From Planctomycetota bacterium (GTDB lineage: Bacteria > Planctomycetota > B15-G4 > SIAN01), in NCBI GenBank assembly GCA_028289345.1, contig JANQQL010000036.1, positions 1 through 64,000 of the forward strand: DNA of 64,000 nucleotides. The letters run 5' to 3'. This document shows, one piece after another, positions 19,946-32,907 of this stretch. The position numbers and the translations under genes were made by a program. How positions within the stretch are numbered: position 1 is the first letter of the stretch; each line of letters opens with the position of its first letter. The notes beneath the pieces were generated by a model. The model made no database searches and was not told the DNA's origin. It saw only the letters and a list, made by a program, of their open reading frames with translations.

Positions 19946-21865
19946 TCAGCGCCGCGCGTCGACGGTCTGGCGCAGTTCTGCCACAAAATCGTCGAGAGGA
20001 CAGGCGCCGCGGTCCCCTTGCCCCCGAACACGAACCGCCACCGAACCTGCCTCGGCCTCGCGCGCCCCCACGATGAGCAGATAGGGGATCTTGAGGAGGG
20101 TCGCGGCGCGAATCTTGGCCCCGAGCTTTTCGGACTTCTGATCCACCTCCACCCGGAACCCGGCCTCCTTGAGGGTCTGACCGACCTGGCGCGCGTACTC
20201 GGCCACCTCTTCATTCATGCTCAAGACTCGGACCTGCACCGGAGCCAGCCAGGCCGGGAAATTGCCCCCGGTGTGCTCGATGTAGACGCCAAGGAATCGT
20301 TCGAGGGACCCGAGGATCGCCCGGTGAATCACCACGGGTCGCTGGGTGGTGCCATCGGCCGCGCTGTACTTCAGGTCGAAGCGCTCGGGAAGATTGAAGT
20401 CCAGTTGCAAGGTCGACAGCTGCCACTCGCGTCCCAGCGCGTCTTTGACCGGGAAGTCGATCTTCGGTCCGTAGAACGCTCCATCCCCTTCGTTGACCGT
20501 GAATGGCTCGCCGTGATCGACCAACGCCTGGTGCAAGATTTTTTCCGCCTTCTCCCACAGATCTGCTGATCCGACGGACTTTTCTGGCCGGGTCCCAAGG
20601 GCCATCGGCGGGAATTCAAGTCCGAGCCCTTCGTAAGTGGTCCTCATCATCTGGAACAGCCGGCGAATCTCGTCCCCGATCATTTCCGGCGCCAAGAAGA
20701 TGTGAGCATCGTCCTGGGCAAACGAGCGAACTCGAGTCAGTCCGCGGATCACCCCCGAGCGTTCGAAACGGTGCAGGCGACCGAAGTCGGCGATTCGCAG
20801 CGGCAGTTCGCGATACGACCGGACTTTGGAGCCGAACAACAACATGTGGCCCGGACAGTTCATGGGCTTGACACCGTACTCCCCCCCATCGGAGTCGATG
20901 AAGTACATGTCGTCTTTGTAGTTGTCGTAATGTCCCGAGGTGCGCCACAGATCCGAATGCAGGATCTGGGGAGTGACCACTTCTTGGTAATCAAACTCTT
21001 CGTAGAGTTCGCGAGCGTAGTCCTGAAGCAAGTTGTACAGGACCGCCCCCTTCGGCAAGAAGAACGGGCTGGCTGGCGCGTGCTGGTGGAAGAAGAACAA
21101 GTCGAGGTCTTTGCCGAGCTTGCGGTGATCGCGCTTCTTGACCTCTTCGAGCCACTCCAGATGGGCGTCCAGTTCCTTCTTGGAAAAGAACGAGGTGCCG
21201 TAGATGCGCTGCATCATGGGCCGGTTTTCGTCGCCGCGCCAATAGGCCCCGGCCACCGACAGCAACTTGATGTGCTTGATGAAGCTGGTCAGCGGTACGT
21301 GGGGTCCGGTGCAAAGGTCGGTGAATCCGCCCTGAGTATAGAACGAGATCACCTCGTCTTCGGCAATGGCGCTGATCAGCTCCTCCTTGAACTCGTCGCC
21401 GATTTCGCGCGACCACTCCACCGCCTGATTGCGCGACCATTCTTTGCGCTCGATCGGCAGCTTCTCGGAGCTGATCTTCTTCATCTCCTTCTCGATCTTC
21501 TCGAGATCTTCCGGAGTCAGGGTTCGGTCGATCACCATGTCGTAGTAGAAGCCGTTCTCGATGACCGGCCCCACCCCGAACTTGGCTTCGGGGAACAAGC
21601 GTTTGACAGCCTGGGCCATCAAGTGCGCCGAAGAATGGCGCAGCACGTCCAAAGATTCCGGGTCCTTGTCCAAGAGGAAGCGGATCTCGGCATCGCGCTC
21701 CGCCACCCGAGTCAAATCCTGGACTTCGTCATCGACCACCGCCGCCACCGCGGCCTTGGCCAGACGCGCACCGATGGAAGTCGCGACCTCGCGCAAGGTC
21801 GTTCCCTTCTCGACTTCCCGTACGGAACCATCGGGGAGTTGCAGTCGAACTAGGGTTTCAGACAT
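19946..21865 (-). CDS. thrS: Threonyl-tRNA synthetase
   Basis: Charges tRNA-Thr. The start ATG at 21865 gives MSETLVRLQLPDGSVREVEK, the normal TGS-domain N-terminus, and 639 residues. Following domains are the editing domain with HSSAHLMAQA (His77, His81), the class II catalytic core with MNCPGHMLLF (zinc Cys), ERSGVIRGLTRVRSFAQDDA (motif 2) and VIHRAILGSLERFLGVYIEH (motif 3), then the anticodon-binding domain. The open frame extends 43 codons upstream without family similarity. Separated from infC by about 400 bases, so it may be a separate transcript. Confidence 0.97.
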   Translation of the reverse strand: MSETLVRLQLPDGSVREVEKGTTLREVATSIGARLAKAAVAAVVDDEVQDLTRVAERDAEIRFLLDKDPESLDVLRHSSAHLMAQAVKRLFPEAKFGVGPVIENGFYYDMVIDRTLTPEDLEKIEKEMKKISSEKLPIERKEWSRNQAVEWSREIGDEFKEELISAIAEDEVISFYTQGGFTDLCTGPHVPLTSFIKHIKLLSVAGAYWRGDENRPMMQRIYGTSFFSKKELDAHLEWLEEVKKRDHRKLGKDLDLFFFHQHAPASPFFLPKGAVLYNLLQDYARELYEEFDYQEVVTPQILHSDLWRTSGHYDNYKDDMYFIDSDGGEYGVKPMNCPGHMLLFGSKVRSYRELPLRIADFGRLHRFERSGVIRGLTRVRSFAQDDAHIFLAPEMIGDEIRRLFQMMRTTYEGLGLEFPPMALGTRPEKSVGSADLWEKAEKILHQALVDHGEPFTVNEGDGAFYGPKIDFPVKDALGREWQLSTLQLDFNLPERFDLKYSAADGTTQRPVVIHRAILGSLERFLGVYIEHTGGNFPAWLAPVQVRVLSMNEEVAEYARQVGQTLKEAGFRVEVDQKSEKLGAKIRAATLLKIPYLLIVGAREAEAGSVAVRVRGQGDRGACPLDDFVAELRQTVDARR

Positions 21866-22015
21866 CGGAACCGTCCTTGTTGGCAAGGTCTTGAAAAGGG
21901 CTTCGCTGGTCTGCGAAACGCAGAGTCCGTCGCACAATACCCGGATCCTGAGGCGCGCCGGCCCGGTCTCTTGCGCCGAACATGACGCCAGCACCCCACG
22001 TCCGACCTCTCCTGG

Positions 22016-24868
22016 TCATTCGCGGCGGCGCGCCAACCCCTCTTCGGCGAGCCGAATCAGGTCGTCACTGTGCGAACGCGACAGCACCTCCTCAAAACAC
22101 TCCACGGCACGCTCCGTGGAATGTGCGGGGCCGCCCATCTCGTACACCTGCCCAAGAAGCAGGTACAGCCCCGAGTCATAGGGCCGCGCCTGGATGCAGC
22201 GACACAGGATGTCGATCCAGCGCGACTGTTGCCCGGTGTCGGGGGAAACAGCGAGGTGGGCGCCGATCACCAGCGGGGCCGAGGCGAGGTCCACCGGCTC
22301 GGCCAGAGTGTGATCGGTGGCGATTTTCGTGATCGCCCCGAGCCGGTTGTCGCAACCGAGTTCCTCGAGGAGTTGCCGATGGAGGTACCGATTCTGGGGA
22401 AACTCATCGAACAGCTCCCGCACTTCTTCCAGCGACGATTCCTCCGAGCCCTCCAACAGCCCTGGGCGATCCCGCGAGCGCACCGCAGAACGAACGGCGT
22501 GAACCTGGGCGCCGAGAAACAGTTCCCGCCCCTCGGCCAGTGCGCTCATCGAGGACGCCGGGTCCCACCACTCCGATTCTTCGAAGGGAATCGTGAGAAG
22601 CGCCTGCATCGGCAGGAAGCCGATGGCGAAGGAGTTCTCCTCGACCAGGGACGGCGGGAAGCTGGCTCCGAAAGATGGTGCTGACTCGGCATCCACCCAC
22701 TGAGCGCCCTGGGACAACAAGTGTCGGGTGAGCATGACCGAGAGGAGAACGTTGCCCGCCGCCGTGGTTCTTGGATCGTAAACGCAATCGCCGATCAACT
22801 GGTCGATGTCCTCCGCCGCACTGGGCAACTCGCAACCGTAGCGAGAGAGACAGCGTTCGTTGGCGGCGGCAAAGCAAGCTTCCATCTGCTCGCGGCGAAA
22901 AAACGGATTCGCTGGCTGGGCTTCCATTCCCAACGAGCTCAGCACTTCGGTCGCGAGAGTCGAGATTGCTCCGGCGTGGAGAGGTTGACAGCGAGGCCCC
23001 AGGCTTCGAGCGGTGTCCAGGTCAACTTCGAGGAGCTGCGCCGGGACCTCGGCGTCGAAGGGATCGAAACCCATGCGACTGGCCAGTATCAAGCGACCCT
23101 CGTCGAGATCGATCCCCTGAACCGCTCGGTCGGCGACCAGCAGCTCGACAGAACCGTCGGGAGCCAGGAAGTAAACCCCGGTCGGTCCCTCGGGCGCCGT
23201 GCCGGTCACCAGCCAGCCACCGGCCGCGACGGCAACCAGGTGAATCTCCGGCCAGTCCCCGAGCTCGCGCTGGTTGGTGGCACCTCCACGACGAATCGTC
23301 ACTCGAACTGGGTCCTCCCAGCGGTGCCCCGGCCTCACGCTGGCCAACAGAAGCCACTTGCCGTCGCCGCTCAGTTTTGCATCGACCAACTCACGACCGC
23401 GAATGACGAACTCGCGACGCTCCTCTCCTCTCTCGGACCGGATCACCAACTCGTAGGCTCCCGCATCGAAGGTCCGAGAAACCCAGCCCGCGACCAACGG
23501 CGGCTGCGCCCTTCGCCCAAGGAACAGCTCCCCTCGAGGAGCCGGCTGCACCCAATCGGCGCGGAAGCCCGCGTCTGTTGGAACCCCGTCACGCAGCCAA
23601 TGGGCCTGGGGTCCGACACCCGCAACCACCAACTCGCTACCGATCGGAGCGGCACTGAGCCCCGCTCCCCAGTTCGAATCGCGGTAGATCACTCGGGAGG
23701 AGCCGTTCTCCCAAGCCTCGATTCGTCGTCCGTCCGTGAACAGCCAACCAGCGCCGGATCGATTCACTCCCCGGATTCCCAGATCCACGGTGCCGAGTCG
23801 TTGACAAGCCGCGAGAAACTCTTGTTGCCGAGAGTTGAGCTTTGGTTCTGCCTCCTCGGTCTCCCGAGGGAACGCGCCGCTGGTCACGGCTTCCTGGATC
23901 TCGAGAGTCTCGATCAGCAGGTTGCGAATGCGGGAATGAGAGTCCGGCTCTCCTCGGTACAGCATTCTCAAGTCCAGATGGGTCGTGTCGTCCACTTCCA
24001 CGACTGCCGAGTGAATCGACCACAACACCCCCGTCGACTCGTACTGGTAGAAGGTTTCGATGGCCGCCTGGCCCGCAATCCTTCGGTCTGCACGCCGGAC
24101 CTCCTCCAGCTCCTCAATGTTCTCTTCGAGAACCTCTTTGACCAACTGCCGAGAATCTTCGAGTTGGTAAGCGTCTTCGAGCAACAAGAAGTAGATCTGA
24201 AAGTCCTGGTCGAAGTCACTCAATGACAAGAACGCATCGCTGCCCTCCGACTCTTCGAAGATCGAGTCCTGGATGGCAAACCGGATTCGATGGCCTTGGA
24301 CGCGTTCTTCGTGGAGCCTTGGTTGGGAGCGGCGCCACCAGTCGGTCCTTTCGGAGGGCATCGCAAAACTGTCGATCGCCGGGCGGATTTCTTGGAGCAG
24401 CTTGTCCTCACTGCTTTCCGCAGCCCAAGCAAGGATCACGTAGCCGAGTCCATCGCGACCGACGAGGGTGATCCAGTAGGAGATTCGCATCCCCGCCATT
24501 TGCCCCCGCAGGGATTGACTGGCGCGAAAGTGGTCCGGGCCCAACTCCACTTCGACGCGGCCCACCTGCGGATCGGAGATGGCCGTCGCCATGGCGGCAA
24601 CGAACGACTCCAGGTTGTGGCGCAGATCGTCCTCGGACTCCAGCAGGTAGGGGTTCTCCAGGACGGCGGCATACAACTGATCATCCACGGACGGATGAAT
24701 GAACTGATCGGGACCCAGGTCAGGATCGAAGGCTCGACGCACCCAGCGCGGACCGAATTCAATGGTCGCTCGGTGCTCTCCGAGCCATTGCTTGTTTTGC
24801 CCGGCCGCCGGTGGCGCAATCGACAGCCACACCAATGCCAGCGCTGACCATCGAGAAATGCCTCTCAT
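22016..24868 (-). CDS. Large secreted protein of unknown function
   Basis: I do not recognise this 950-residue protein. It starts with a clear signal peptide (about 1-23, ending PPAAGQ). Residues about 30-190 are an alpha/beta region rich in acidic residues; a similar-looking second segment follows at about 195-330 (FAIQDSIFEESEGSDAFLSL), which could be a repeat of the same fold. Residues about 360-640 contain repeated short strands with GW and DG turns (SGAGWLFTDGRRIEAWENG, LSGDGKWLLLASV), suggestive of a beta-propeller. The C-terminal 300 residues are helical and end in a TPR-like segment (YDSGLYLLLGQVYEMGGPA). Cysteines cluster at about 660-700. ATG at 24868 follows GGGAAACGAG. Location is periplasm or cell surface. 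Stand-alone gene between thrS and aspS. Confidence 0.85.
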   Translation of the reverse strand: MRGISRWSALALVWLSIAPPAAGQNKQWLGEHRATIEFGPRWVRRAFDPDLGPDQFIHPSVDDQLYAAVLENPYLLESEDDLRHNLESFVAAMATAISDPQVGRVEVELGPDHFRASQSLRGQMAGMRISYWITLVGRDGLGYVILAWAAESSEDKLLQEIRPAIDSFAMPSERTDWWRRSQPRLHEERVQGHRIRFAIQDSIFEESEGSDAFLSLSDFDQDFQIYFLLLEDAYQLEDSRQLVKEVLEENIEELEEVRRADRRIAGQAAIETFYQYESTGVLWSIHSAVVEVDDTTHLDLRMLYRGEPDSHSRIRNLLIETLEIQEAVTSGAFPRETEEAEPKLNSRQQEFLAACQRLGTVDLGIRGVNRSGAGWLFTDGRRIEAWENGSSRVIYRDSNWGAGLSAAPIGSELVVAGVGPQAHWLRDGVPTDAGFRADWVQPAPRGELFLGRRAQPPLVAGWVSRTFDAGAYELVIRSERGEERREFVIRGRELVDAKLSGDGKWLLLASVRPGHRWEDPVRVTIRRGGATNQRELGDWPEIHLVAVAAGGWLVTGTAPEGPTGVYFLAPDGSVELLVADRAVQGIDLDEGRLILASRMGFDPFDAEVPAQLLEVDLDTARSLGPRCQPLHAGAISTLATEVLSSLGMEAQPANPFFRREQMEACFAAANERCLSRYGCELPSAAEDIDQLIGDCVYDPRTTAAGNVLLSVMLTRHLLSQGAQWVDAESAPSFGASFPPSLVEENSFAIGFLPMQALLTIPFEESEWWDPASSMSALAEGRELFLGAQVHAVRSAVRSRDRPGLLEGSEESSLEEVRELFDEFPQNRYLHRQLLEELGCDNRLGAITKIATDHTLAEPVDLASAPLVIGAHLAVSPDTGQQSRWIDILCRCIQARPYDSGLYLLLGQVYEMGGPAHSTERAVECFEEVLSRSHSDDLIRLAEEGLARRRE

Positions 24869-25232
24869 GACTCGTTTCCCATGACCTCGAGGGCCGACGA
24901 CGAGATCCGCAGTGGCCCGAACGAATGTGACTGTGCTTTGTCGATCCGATTATGCGCGAACACCCGGCGCGAGGAACACCGTGAGTTGACTCAACCGTGT
25001 GCCCAGAAACGAGATCTCGTGCCTTGGGCTTCGAGAACGAACGAGGCCCCCCACCGCCCTCCGCACAACCAAACTTTTCGCCCGCCCCAAGAATGCTGGC
25101 AGCGAATGGTTGGCAGGGCCTCGTGGCTTGGACCGGCCGCCCTTCGACACTCGTCAGAGGGGTGTTCGGTGCAGACCGCCGTCAGTCCACGAAGGAGACT
25201 TCGTGGTGTCTTCTGGCAACGACCCCGTTCCG
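24869..25232. other. Intergenic region between aspS and the secreted-protein gene
   Basis: About 360 bases. Both flanking genes are on the minus strand, so it holds the aspS 3' end and the promoter of the gene ending at 22016. A CATAAT hexamer on the minus strand (24949-24954) could be a -10 box, but no good -35 is present. No gene is supported. Confidence 0.4.
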
Positions 25233-27032
25233 TCACTCGGAGGAGGACTTGGGTGGCTCCACCTTGAGGGACAGCTCATCCATCTGGGTCTGCTCGACTT
25301 CCGCGGGAGCGCCCGTCATCAGACAGGCGCCCGAGGCGGTCTTCGGGAAGGGAATGACTTCGCGAATGTTGTCTTCGCCAAGCAGCAGGGCGACCAGACG
25401 ATCCAGGCCGATGCCGATTCCGCCATGCGGCGGTGCTCCGAACTCGAACGCGTCCAAGAGGAAACCAAAGCGATTCTTGGCGTCTTCAGGACTGATGCCC
25501 AGCACGTCGAACACTCGTTGCTGGAGAGCTCGGTCGTGGATCCGGATCCCGCCGGAGCCGAGTTCCCAACCATTCAGCACCAAGTCGTAGGCGCGAGCGC
25601 GAATCTTGTGCGGCTCTTCCTTCAGCTGACCTTCGTAATCCTCGATGGGCGTGGTGAACGCGTGCTGCGCCGGATACCACTGTTCGTCGTCTTCGTTCCA
25701 CTCGAACAGAGGGAAGTCGACCACCCAGTTGAAGCGGAATGCCTTGGGATCCACTCCTCCGAACTTTTCTCCGAGAAGGCGGCGCACCTCGGAAAGTGCC
25801 GCGCAGGCAACGCTTTCTTTGTCGGCCATGAACAGCAACAGGCTGCCGGGCTCTGCCTCCATCTTGTTCAGGATCGCCTGACCACTGTCATCTTCCAAGA
25901 AGCGAGCGATGCCGCCATTGGGAGTGCCTGCGTCGTCGATCTTGGTCCAGGCCAATCCCTTCGCACCCATTTCTTTGGCGCGAGCTTCGAGCCCGTCAAT
26001 CTCTTTGCGAGTGCTGACTGCGGCCCCCGGCACTTTCAAGCCACGAACGATCCCGCCCGCTTTCAAAGCCCCCGAGAACACCTTGAATCCGCTCCCTGTG
26101 GCTTCCTCTCCCAAGTCCACGATGCGCAGCGAGTTGCGGAGGTCTGGCTTCTCGGAGCCGAACTCCGTCATTGCCTGGCCGTGAGGAATGCGGGGGAACG
26201 GCGTTTCGACCTCCAGTCCGAGACATTCTTTCATCGCGTGGGAGATCGCCGACTCCACCGTGGTGAACACGTCGTCTTCAGAAACGAAGGACATTTCCAA
26301 GTCGAGCTGGGTGAATTCCGGCTGGCGATCGGCACGCAGGTCTTCGTCACGGAGACAACGAGCGACTTGGAAGTAGCGGTCAAAGCCCGACACCATCAAC
26401 AGCTGTTTGAACAACTGGGGCGACTGGGGCATCGCGTAGAACGTCCCGGGGTTCAGCCGACTCGGTACCAGGAAGTCGCGAGCCCCTTCGGGCATGGCAC
26501 GAGTGAGCATCGGCGTTTCCACGTCGATGAATTGCTGGCGCGACAGGTCATTGCGAATGGCCTGGAAGAACTGGTGACGGAACATCATGTTCTCGCGCAT
26601 CCCGGGGCGACGCAGGTCCAGATAGCGATGCCGCAGGCGAATCTCTTCGGAAGGCTTTTGCGGGTCTCGAATGGAGAACAGCGGAGTGCGAGACGCGTTC
26701 AAGACCTGCACTTGCTCCGCCACGACTTCGACCCGTCCCGTGGAACGCTCGGCGTTGACGTTCTCTTCCGGGCGAGCGCGCACCTTTCCGGTGATGGCAA
26801 TGACGTACTCGGAGCGCAGCGACTGGGCGACCTTGAGCAACTCGGCATCCTGCTCGCCGACGTACACCTGGGTGATCCCGTAGCGGTCGCGCAGGTCGAT
26901 GAACACGAAGTGGTGGTGGTCCCGGCAGGTGTCGACCCAGCCGTTCAAAGTGACCACCTGGTCCACGTGTTCTTCGCGAAGTTCGCCGCAGGTGTGGGTG
27001 CGTCGGGCGTAACTGCCGGTGCCGGCATTCAT
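25233..27032 (-). CDS. aspS: Aspartyl-tRNA synthetase (bacterial type)
   Basis: Charges tRNA-Asp, possibly also tRNA-Asn. ATG 27032 gives the usual N-terminal anticodon-binding OB fold (RRTHTCGELREEHVDQVVTL) and 599 residues, the length of bacterial AspRS. The class II core carries FRHQFFQAIRNDL, ARCLRDEDLRADRQPEFTQL (motif 2) and GIGIGLDRLVALLLGEDNIR (motif 3), with the bacterial GAD insertion between them. The frame continues 93 codons upstream without similarity. It lies 241 bases after atpC. Whether it is discriminating cannot be decided here. Confidence 0.97.
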   Translation of the reverse strand: MNAGTGSYARRTHTCGELREEHVDQVVTLNGWVDTCRDHHHFVFIDLRDRYGITQVYVGEQDAELLKVAQSLRSEYVIAITGKVRARPEENVNAERSTGRVEVVAEQVQVLNASRTPLFSIRDPQKPSEEIRLRHRYLDLRRPGMRENMMFRHQFFQAIRNDLSRQQFIDVETPMLTRAMPEGARDFLVPSRLNPGTFYAMPQSPQLFKQLLMVSGFDRYFQVARCLRDEDLRADRQPEFTQLDLEMSFVSEDDVFTTVESAISHAMKECLGLEVETPFPRIPHGQAMTEFGSEKPDLRNSLRIVDLGEEATGSGFKVFSGALKAGGIVRGLKVPGAAVSTRKEIDGLEARAKEMGAKGLAWTKIDDAGTPNGGIARFLEDDSGQAILNKMEAEPGSLLLFMADKESVACAALSEVRRLLGEKFGGVDPKAFRFNWVVDFPLFEWNEDDEQWYPAQHAFTTPIEDYEGQLKEEPHKIRARAYDLVLNGWELGSGGIRIHDRALQQRVFDVLGISPEDAKNRFGFLLDAFEFGAPPHGGIGIGLDRLVALLLGEDNIREVIPFPKTASGACLMTGAPAEVEQTQMDELSLKVEPPKSSSE

Positions 27033-27273
27033 GGCACTGCCTTTCAGGGATCGAGAACTCTTGTCGCGGAGCCGGGCTCCGATGAGTGCATTTCTAACGG
27101 GGATCGCAGCCACCCCCTCCCGAGAAACCGGACGAGAGCTGGGACTGTGGCCGCGAGCGACCGTCGCCGAAAAAGAGGCGCAGACGGCCGGCCCATGGAG
27201 CATGTCGTCCAGATGCCCCGGGCAGCATGACTCCCGAGCGCTCTTCAGCCCAGAACGCTCACCGCCTGCGAGA

Positions 27274-27687
27274 CTAGAGGCTCGGCGTCCCGATCGTGCG
27301 GAGCCGGGCAACCGCTCTTGCCAAGGAGGCCTCGGCCCGCGCCCGATCGATCATCTGGTCGCGACTTCGCAATCGGTCCTTGGCCCGCGTTTCGGCTTGT
27401 TCGGCTCGCTGACGGTCGATTTCTTCCGGGGTGTTGGCGAAATCACAGAGCACCGTCGTTTCGCCGTTTCCGACTTCCAGAAACCCTTCGCCAATGGCCC
27501 AGGTGCGCTTCTCGCCGGCATCCGTCGTGACCCGCAGCGTGCCCGCCTGGAGCGCCGCCAGCAGCGGCGCATGGCGGGCCAATACCCCGAAGTCCCCGTC
27601 CGTGCCCGGCAGCCGCACCGACTGAACCATGCCTTGGTAGACCTGGCCTTCCGGGGTCACGATCTTGAGTTCGAAGGGAGCAGCCAT
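27274..27687 (-). CDS. atpC: ATP synthase epsilon subunit
   Basis: Central-stalk subunit that couples and restrains F1. The 137-residue protein has the N-terminal beta-sandwich (FELKIVTPEGQVYQGMVQSV, LPGTDGDFGVLARHAPL) and a C-terminal helical pair rich in Arg and Ala, the latch region. Last gene of the atp operon, 32 bases after atpD. Confidence 0.97.
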   Translation of the reverse strand: MAAPFELKIVTPEGQVYQGMVQSVRLPGTDGDFGVLARHAPLLAALQAGTLRVTTDAGEKRTWAIGEGFLEVGNGETTVLCDFANTPEEIDRQRAEQAETRAKDRLRSRDQMIDRARAEASLARAVARLRTIGTPSL

Positions 27688-27719
27688 GGATTCTCGCGTC
27701 CTTCAGCGAAAAGCGGAAC

Positions 27720-29126
<1,407 letters not shown>

Positions 29127-29167
29127 CGATACCTCTCTGGAAAACCGTTAGCCGGATCGAGTCCGGG

Positions 29168-30052
29168 TCAGGAGGCGGCCGCTTCGGCGCCGCCCACGAT
29201 GTCCAATAGTTCCTTGGTGATGCCTTCCTGACGAGCGCGGTTGTAACGGCGCCGCAGGTCTTGAATCATCTCGCCCGCCGCATCGGTGGCCTGCTTCATG
29301 GCCATGCGTCGCGCCGCAAACTCCGAAGCCAGGGAGTCCAACATCGCGGCATACATGCGAACCGCGAGGCTCTTCGGCAGAAGCTGCTCCAGGAGCACCT
29401 CAGGAGAGGGTTCCAGGATGGCGCCTTCGGCAACGCCGCCGCCGGAGCCTTCCGCTTCTTCGCCCGACTCGATCGGCAGAAACTTCTCCGCCACCGGCAT
29501 CTGCTTGGTCATGGAGACAAAGCGCGTGTACACCACCCACACTTCGTCCACTCCCCCGTCGGCGCCACCCTTCAGGAACTCCCGAGACAGCTGCTCGGCA
29601 ATGCCACGGGCCTGGGAGAACTCGAGTTTCTCGACTTCGTCCTCGAACGCCTGCTTCAGGTCTGGATGAGACCCAAGTCCCTGACGAGCCTTCTTGCCCA
29701 CCAGGTACAGGTCGCGCTCCTTGCCTTCGAACTCGTCGACCTGGTTGCGGAGTCGGCGCAGCACGTTCGAGTTGAACGAGCCGCACAGCCCGCGATCGGA
29801 ACTCATTCCCAAAATCGCCACCCGGGAAACGCTCTCCCGGCGGTCCGTCAGCGGAGAGGCACCGTCTGGCATGCTGGACGCGAGACTGGCACTCAACCGG
29901 CGAATGGTGTCGGCGTACGGACGAGTTCCCTCGGCCCGGTTCTGGAGGCGACGCAGCTTGGTCGTCGCCACCATCTCCATGGCGCGAGTGATCTTCTGGA
30001 TATTGGTGACTCCACCAATTCGCTGGCGAAGTTCTTTGACGCTTTCGCCCAT
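29168..30052 (-). CDS. atpG: ATP synthase gamma subunit
   Basis: Rotor shaft of F1. 294 residues with the conserved ends: N-terminal VKELRQRIGGVTNIQKITRA and C-terminal AARRMAMKQATDAAGEMIQD. A Gly/Glu-rich insert (SGEEAEGSGGGVAEG, about residue 205) lies in the variable middle domain. It follows atpA after three bases. Confidence 0.97.
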   Translation of the reverse strand: MGESVKELRQRIGGVTNIQKITRAMEMVATTKLRRLQNRAEGTRPYADTIRRLSASLASSMPDGASPLTDRRESVSRVAILGMSSDRGLCGSFNSNVLRRLRNQVDEFEGKERDLYLVGKKARQGLGSHPDLKQAFEDEVEKLEFSQARGIAEQLSREFLKGGADGGVDEVWVVYTRFVSMTKQMPVAEKFLPIESGEEAEGSGGGVAEGAILEPSPEVLLEQLLPKSLAVRMYAAMLDSLASEFAARRMAMKQATDAAGEMIQDLRRRYNRARQEGITKELLDIVGGAEAAAS

Positions 30053-30055
30053 GGC

Positions 30056-31603
<1,548 letters not shown>

Positions 31604-31665
31604 GGCAAGAATTCCTTGTTCGCAACGAACTCAGGAACGACCCGCGAGGGGGTTCCCGTTCCGTC

Positions 31666-32301
31666 TCACCCGTTTTCCGCGGGATTGTCTTCTTCCGTCG
31701 CTTCGGCAGCCCCGTCCGTGTCCTCCGGGAAATCGAAGGCTTCGGGCGCCGGAAGCCGTACCTGCAAGAGCTCGCCCCGCAGGTCTTCCAATTGCCGCTT
31801 CAAGGTACCGTCGTAGAGGCTCCCCCCCAGGCGAATCCGCATTCCGCCCAGCAGGCCGGCATCCACGCTGGCCACCAACTTGATCTTGCGCTGAGTGACA
31901 CTCTCGAGCTTCTCCACGAGAGCGTCGCGAGTGTCGGAATCAAGCTTGGCAGCGCTCTGCACTTCCGCCACCGCCAGTTGTTGCTCGTCTTGGAGCAGGG
32001 CTTCGTACTCCCCTGCGGCCAGTGACAACATCTCGGCGCGGCCCTTTTCGGTCACCCAAACCAAGAAATCGCGGGTGAGGTCTTGCAGTCCTTCGGGCAG
32101 GATCTTCTCGAGCGTCTGCTTCTTCTTGTCCACAGATTCCCGCGGATCTACCAGAAACAGCCGGAAGTCCTCGTTCTCGTTCAACACCGCTTCGAACCAC
32201 TGCAGGTCGCTGAGGACCCGCTTGGCGTAGGTCACTCCCTCTTCGAACGAGAGTTCGAACAAGGCGCGGACGTACCTTCGAGCGATGCCGACCTCGATCA
32301 C
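31666..32301 (-). CDS. atpH: ATP synthase delta subunit
   Basis: Peripheral-stalk cap joining b subunits to F1. 211 residues: N-terminal ARRYVRALFELSFEEG, core helices and the C-terminal signature LLGGMRIRLGGSLYDGTLK. After the family domain there is an extra acidic tail of about 25 residues (EDTDGAAEATEEDNPAENG) not found in most homologues. Start overlaps the atpF stop by four bases. Confidence 0.96.
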   Translation of the reverse strand: MIEVGIARRYVRALFELSFEEGVTYAKRVLSDLQWFEAVLNENEDFRLFLVDPRESVDKKKQTLEKILPEGLQDLTRDFLVWVTEKGRAEMLSLAAGEYEALLQDEQQLAVAEVQSAAKLDSDTRDALVEKLESVTQRKIKLVASVDAGLLGGMRIRLGGSLYDGTLKRQLEDLRGELLQVRLPAPEAFDFPEDTDGAAEATEEDNPAENG

Positions 32302-32819
32302 GTGCCCGTCCCTTTCACCATTTTGATGACGTTGCTGGCGATCTTGCGGTTGTCCTCACCATCCACGTTTTTCTTCAGGACGGCGCCGGCCGCTTCGATC
32401 GCAAGATCCACGGCCTGGGTGCGGACTTCCTCCAACGCCTGGCGTTGCGCCAAGGCCACTTCTTCCCGCGCCCGCTCGATCAACTTCTCGGCGCGTTCGC
32501 GAGCTTCCGACTCCAAGCGCGCACCCAGGTTTTCCGCGTTGGCGCGCGCCTCTTCGGCAATGCGCTGGGCTTCCACCTGAGCCTGCTTGACCTTCGCGTC
32601 AAACTCTTGGGAAATGCGCGCCGCCTCCTCGCGAGCGCGAGCGGCTTCCTGCAAGCCCTCGGCAACCTGGGTTTCCCGCTTCTCGAGCGCACCCAGCAAG
32701 GGCTTCCAGATCGCCTTCCCCACGATGAACACGACCACGCTGAACACGATCCAGGTCCAGAACAGCGTTCCCGGATCGAAGTCCAACGGACTCCAGGCGA
32801 GTAATACAGGCGATGGCAT
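32298..32819 (-). CDS. atpF: ATP synthase b subunit
   Basis: Peripheral stalk. The 173-residue protein has one N-terminal membrane helix (TLFWTWIVFSVVVFIVGKAI, about 18-37) and then a long charged amphipathic helix rich in Ala, Glu and Arg that dimerises. Only one b-type gene is present, so the stalk is presumably a homodimer. 88 bases after atpE. Confidence 0.97.
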   Translation of the reverse strand: MPSPVLLAWSPLDFDPGTLFWTWIVFSVVVFIVGKAIWKPLLGALEKRETQVAEGLQEAARAREEAARISQEFDAKVKQAQVEAQRIAEEARANAENLGARLESEARERAEKLIERAREEVALAQRQALEEVRTQAVDLAIEAAGAVLKKNVDGEDNRKIASNVIKMVKGTGT

Positions 32820-32907
32820 GAGTCACTCCCGGATCAGCCGGCCTCCAGGCCCCAAGAACTCGCGTTCCGGGTCCGCAGAGACCGACCAACCTTCGGCATG
32901 TCTCTTT

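Noticed and set aside
19539..20214. Minus-strand frame between thrS and infC as a separate gene
   Set aside because: It overlaps the ends of both genes in another frame and has no recognisable domain; the region is better read as a leader.
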